A DNA stretch of 6,071 nucleotides from an uncultured Kordia sp. (GTDB lineage Bacteria; Bacteroidota; Bacteroidia; Flavobacteriales; Flavobacteriaceae): assembly GCA_913054565.1 (NCBI GenBank), contig CAJXHW010000116.1, positions 1-6,071 of the forward strand. The letters are read 5' to 3'. Positions 5,962 through 6,071 of this stretch are shown here, in pieces; position 1 is the first letter of the stretch; each line of letters begins with the position of its first letter. A program made the translations under genes and the position numbers. The notes under the pieces are model-generated. The model saw nothing but the letters and a program-made list of their open reading frames with translations. It was not told where the DNA came from and did not search any database.

Positions 5962-6071
5962 TTGTTTTAGGATAGTGACTTTTTTGGAATAAATGTGTCA
6001 AAAAGATGCGTAAAAGTAGCCAAGCAAAAGATCTTGTGTTTGATAAGTGAATAGAGTGATTAGATTCCTTT

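Noticed and set aside
6006..6050. 14-codon plus-strand ORF (MRKSSQAKDLVFDK) near the window end.
   Set aside because: Too short, with no start signal or neighbour support. The rest of 5962-6071 also shows no supported gene, tRNA or repeat.

Overview
The window is AT-rich and looks like a chromosomal segment from a marine-type member of the Flavobacteriaceae (Bacteroidota). This is inferred from protein style rather than from any rRNA. The evidence is the PorE-type TPR/propeller/OmpA protein, the flavobacterial forms of PdxH, RNase Z and PyrR, weak Shine-Dalgarno signals, and a candidate -7 box of the Bacteroidota form TAnnTTTG.

Layout: positions 1-1620 (+) hold the 3' part of a large envelope gene. 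It encodes a TPR tail, a PD40-type beta-propeller, a carboxypeptidase-regulatory-like domain and a C-terminal OmpA peptidoglycan-binding domain; its 5' end lies outside the window. Positions 1621-1890 are non-coding and separate two convergent transcription units. Most of this gap is three tandem copies, with a period of 91-92 bp, of a 73-76 bp element. Each copy is closed by a long inverted repeat and ends in a T tract. Positions 1891-5330 (-) hold a compact gene run read leftward: pyrR, pyrB, a small STAS-like gene, rnz and pdxH. Positions 5381-5905 (-) encode an unrecognised protein whose 5' end appears out of frame with a signal-peptide-like start at 5961. Positions 5962-6071 contain nothing I can support as a gene.

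The minus-strand run combines pyrimidine synthesis and its PRPP-binding regulator (PyrR, PyrB), tRNA 3' maturation (RNase Z) and PLP supply (PdxH). Gaps are 4 nt, a 4-nt ATGA overlap, 57 nt and 23 nt, so co-transcription is likely, at least for the first three genes. The small STAS-like protein is translationally coupled to pyrB and sits just before rnz; its role is unknown.

The strongest unexplained signal is the triple repeat at 1631-1889. Stem bases differ between copies in a compensatory way, while a 37-nt stretch of the loop is identical in copies 1 and 3. This is what a selected RNA or single-stranded DNA structure looks like. G-U pairs and T tracts favour the plus strand. I cannot tell from sequence alone whether it is a known flavobacterial RNA motif, a dispersed repeat, an elaborate terminator array or something undescribed.
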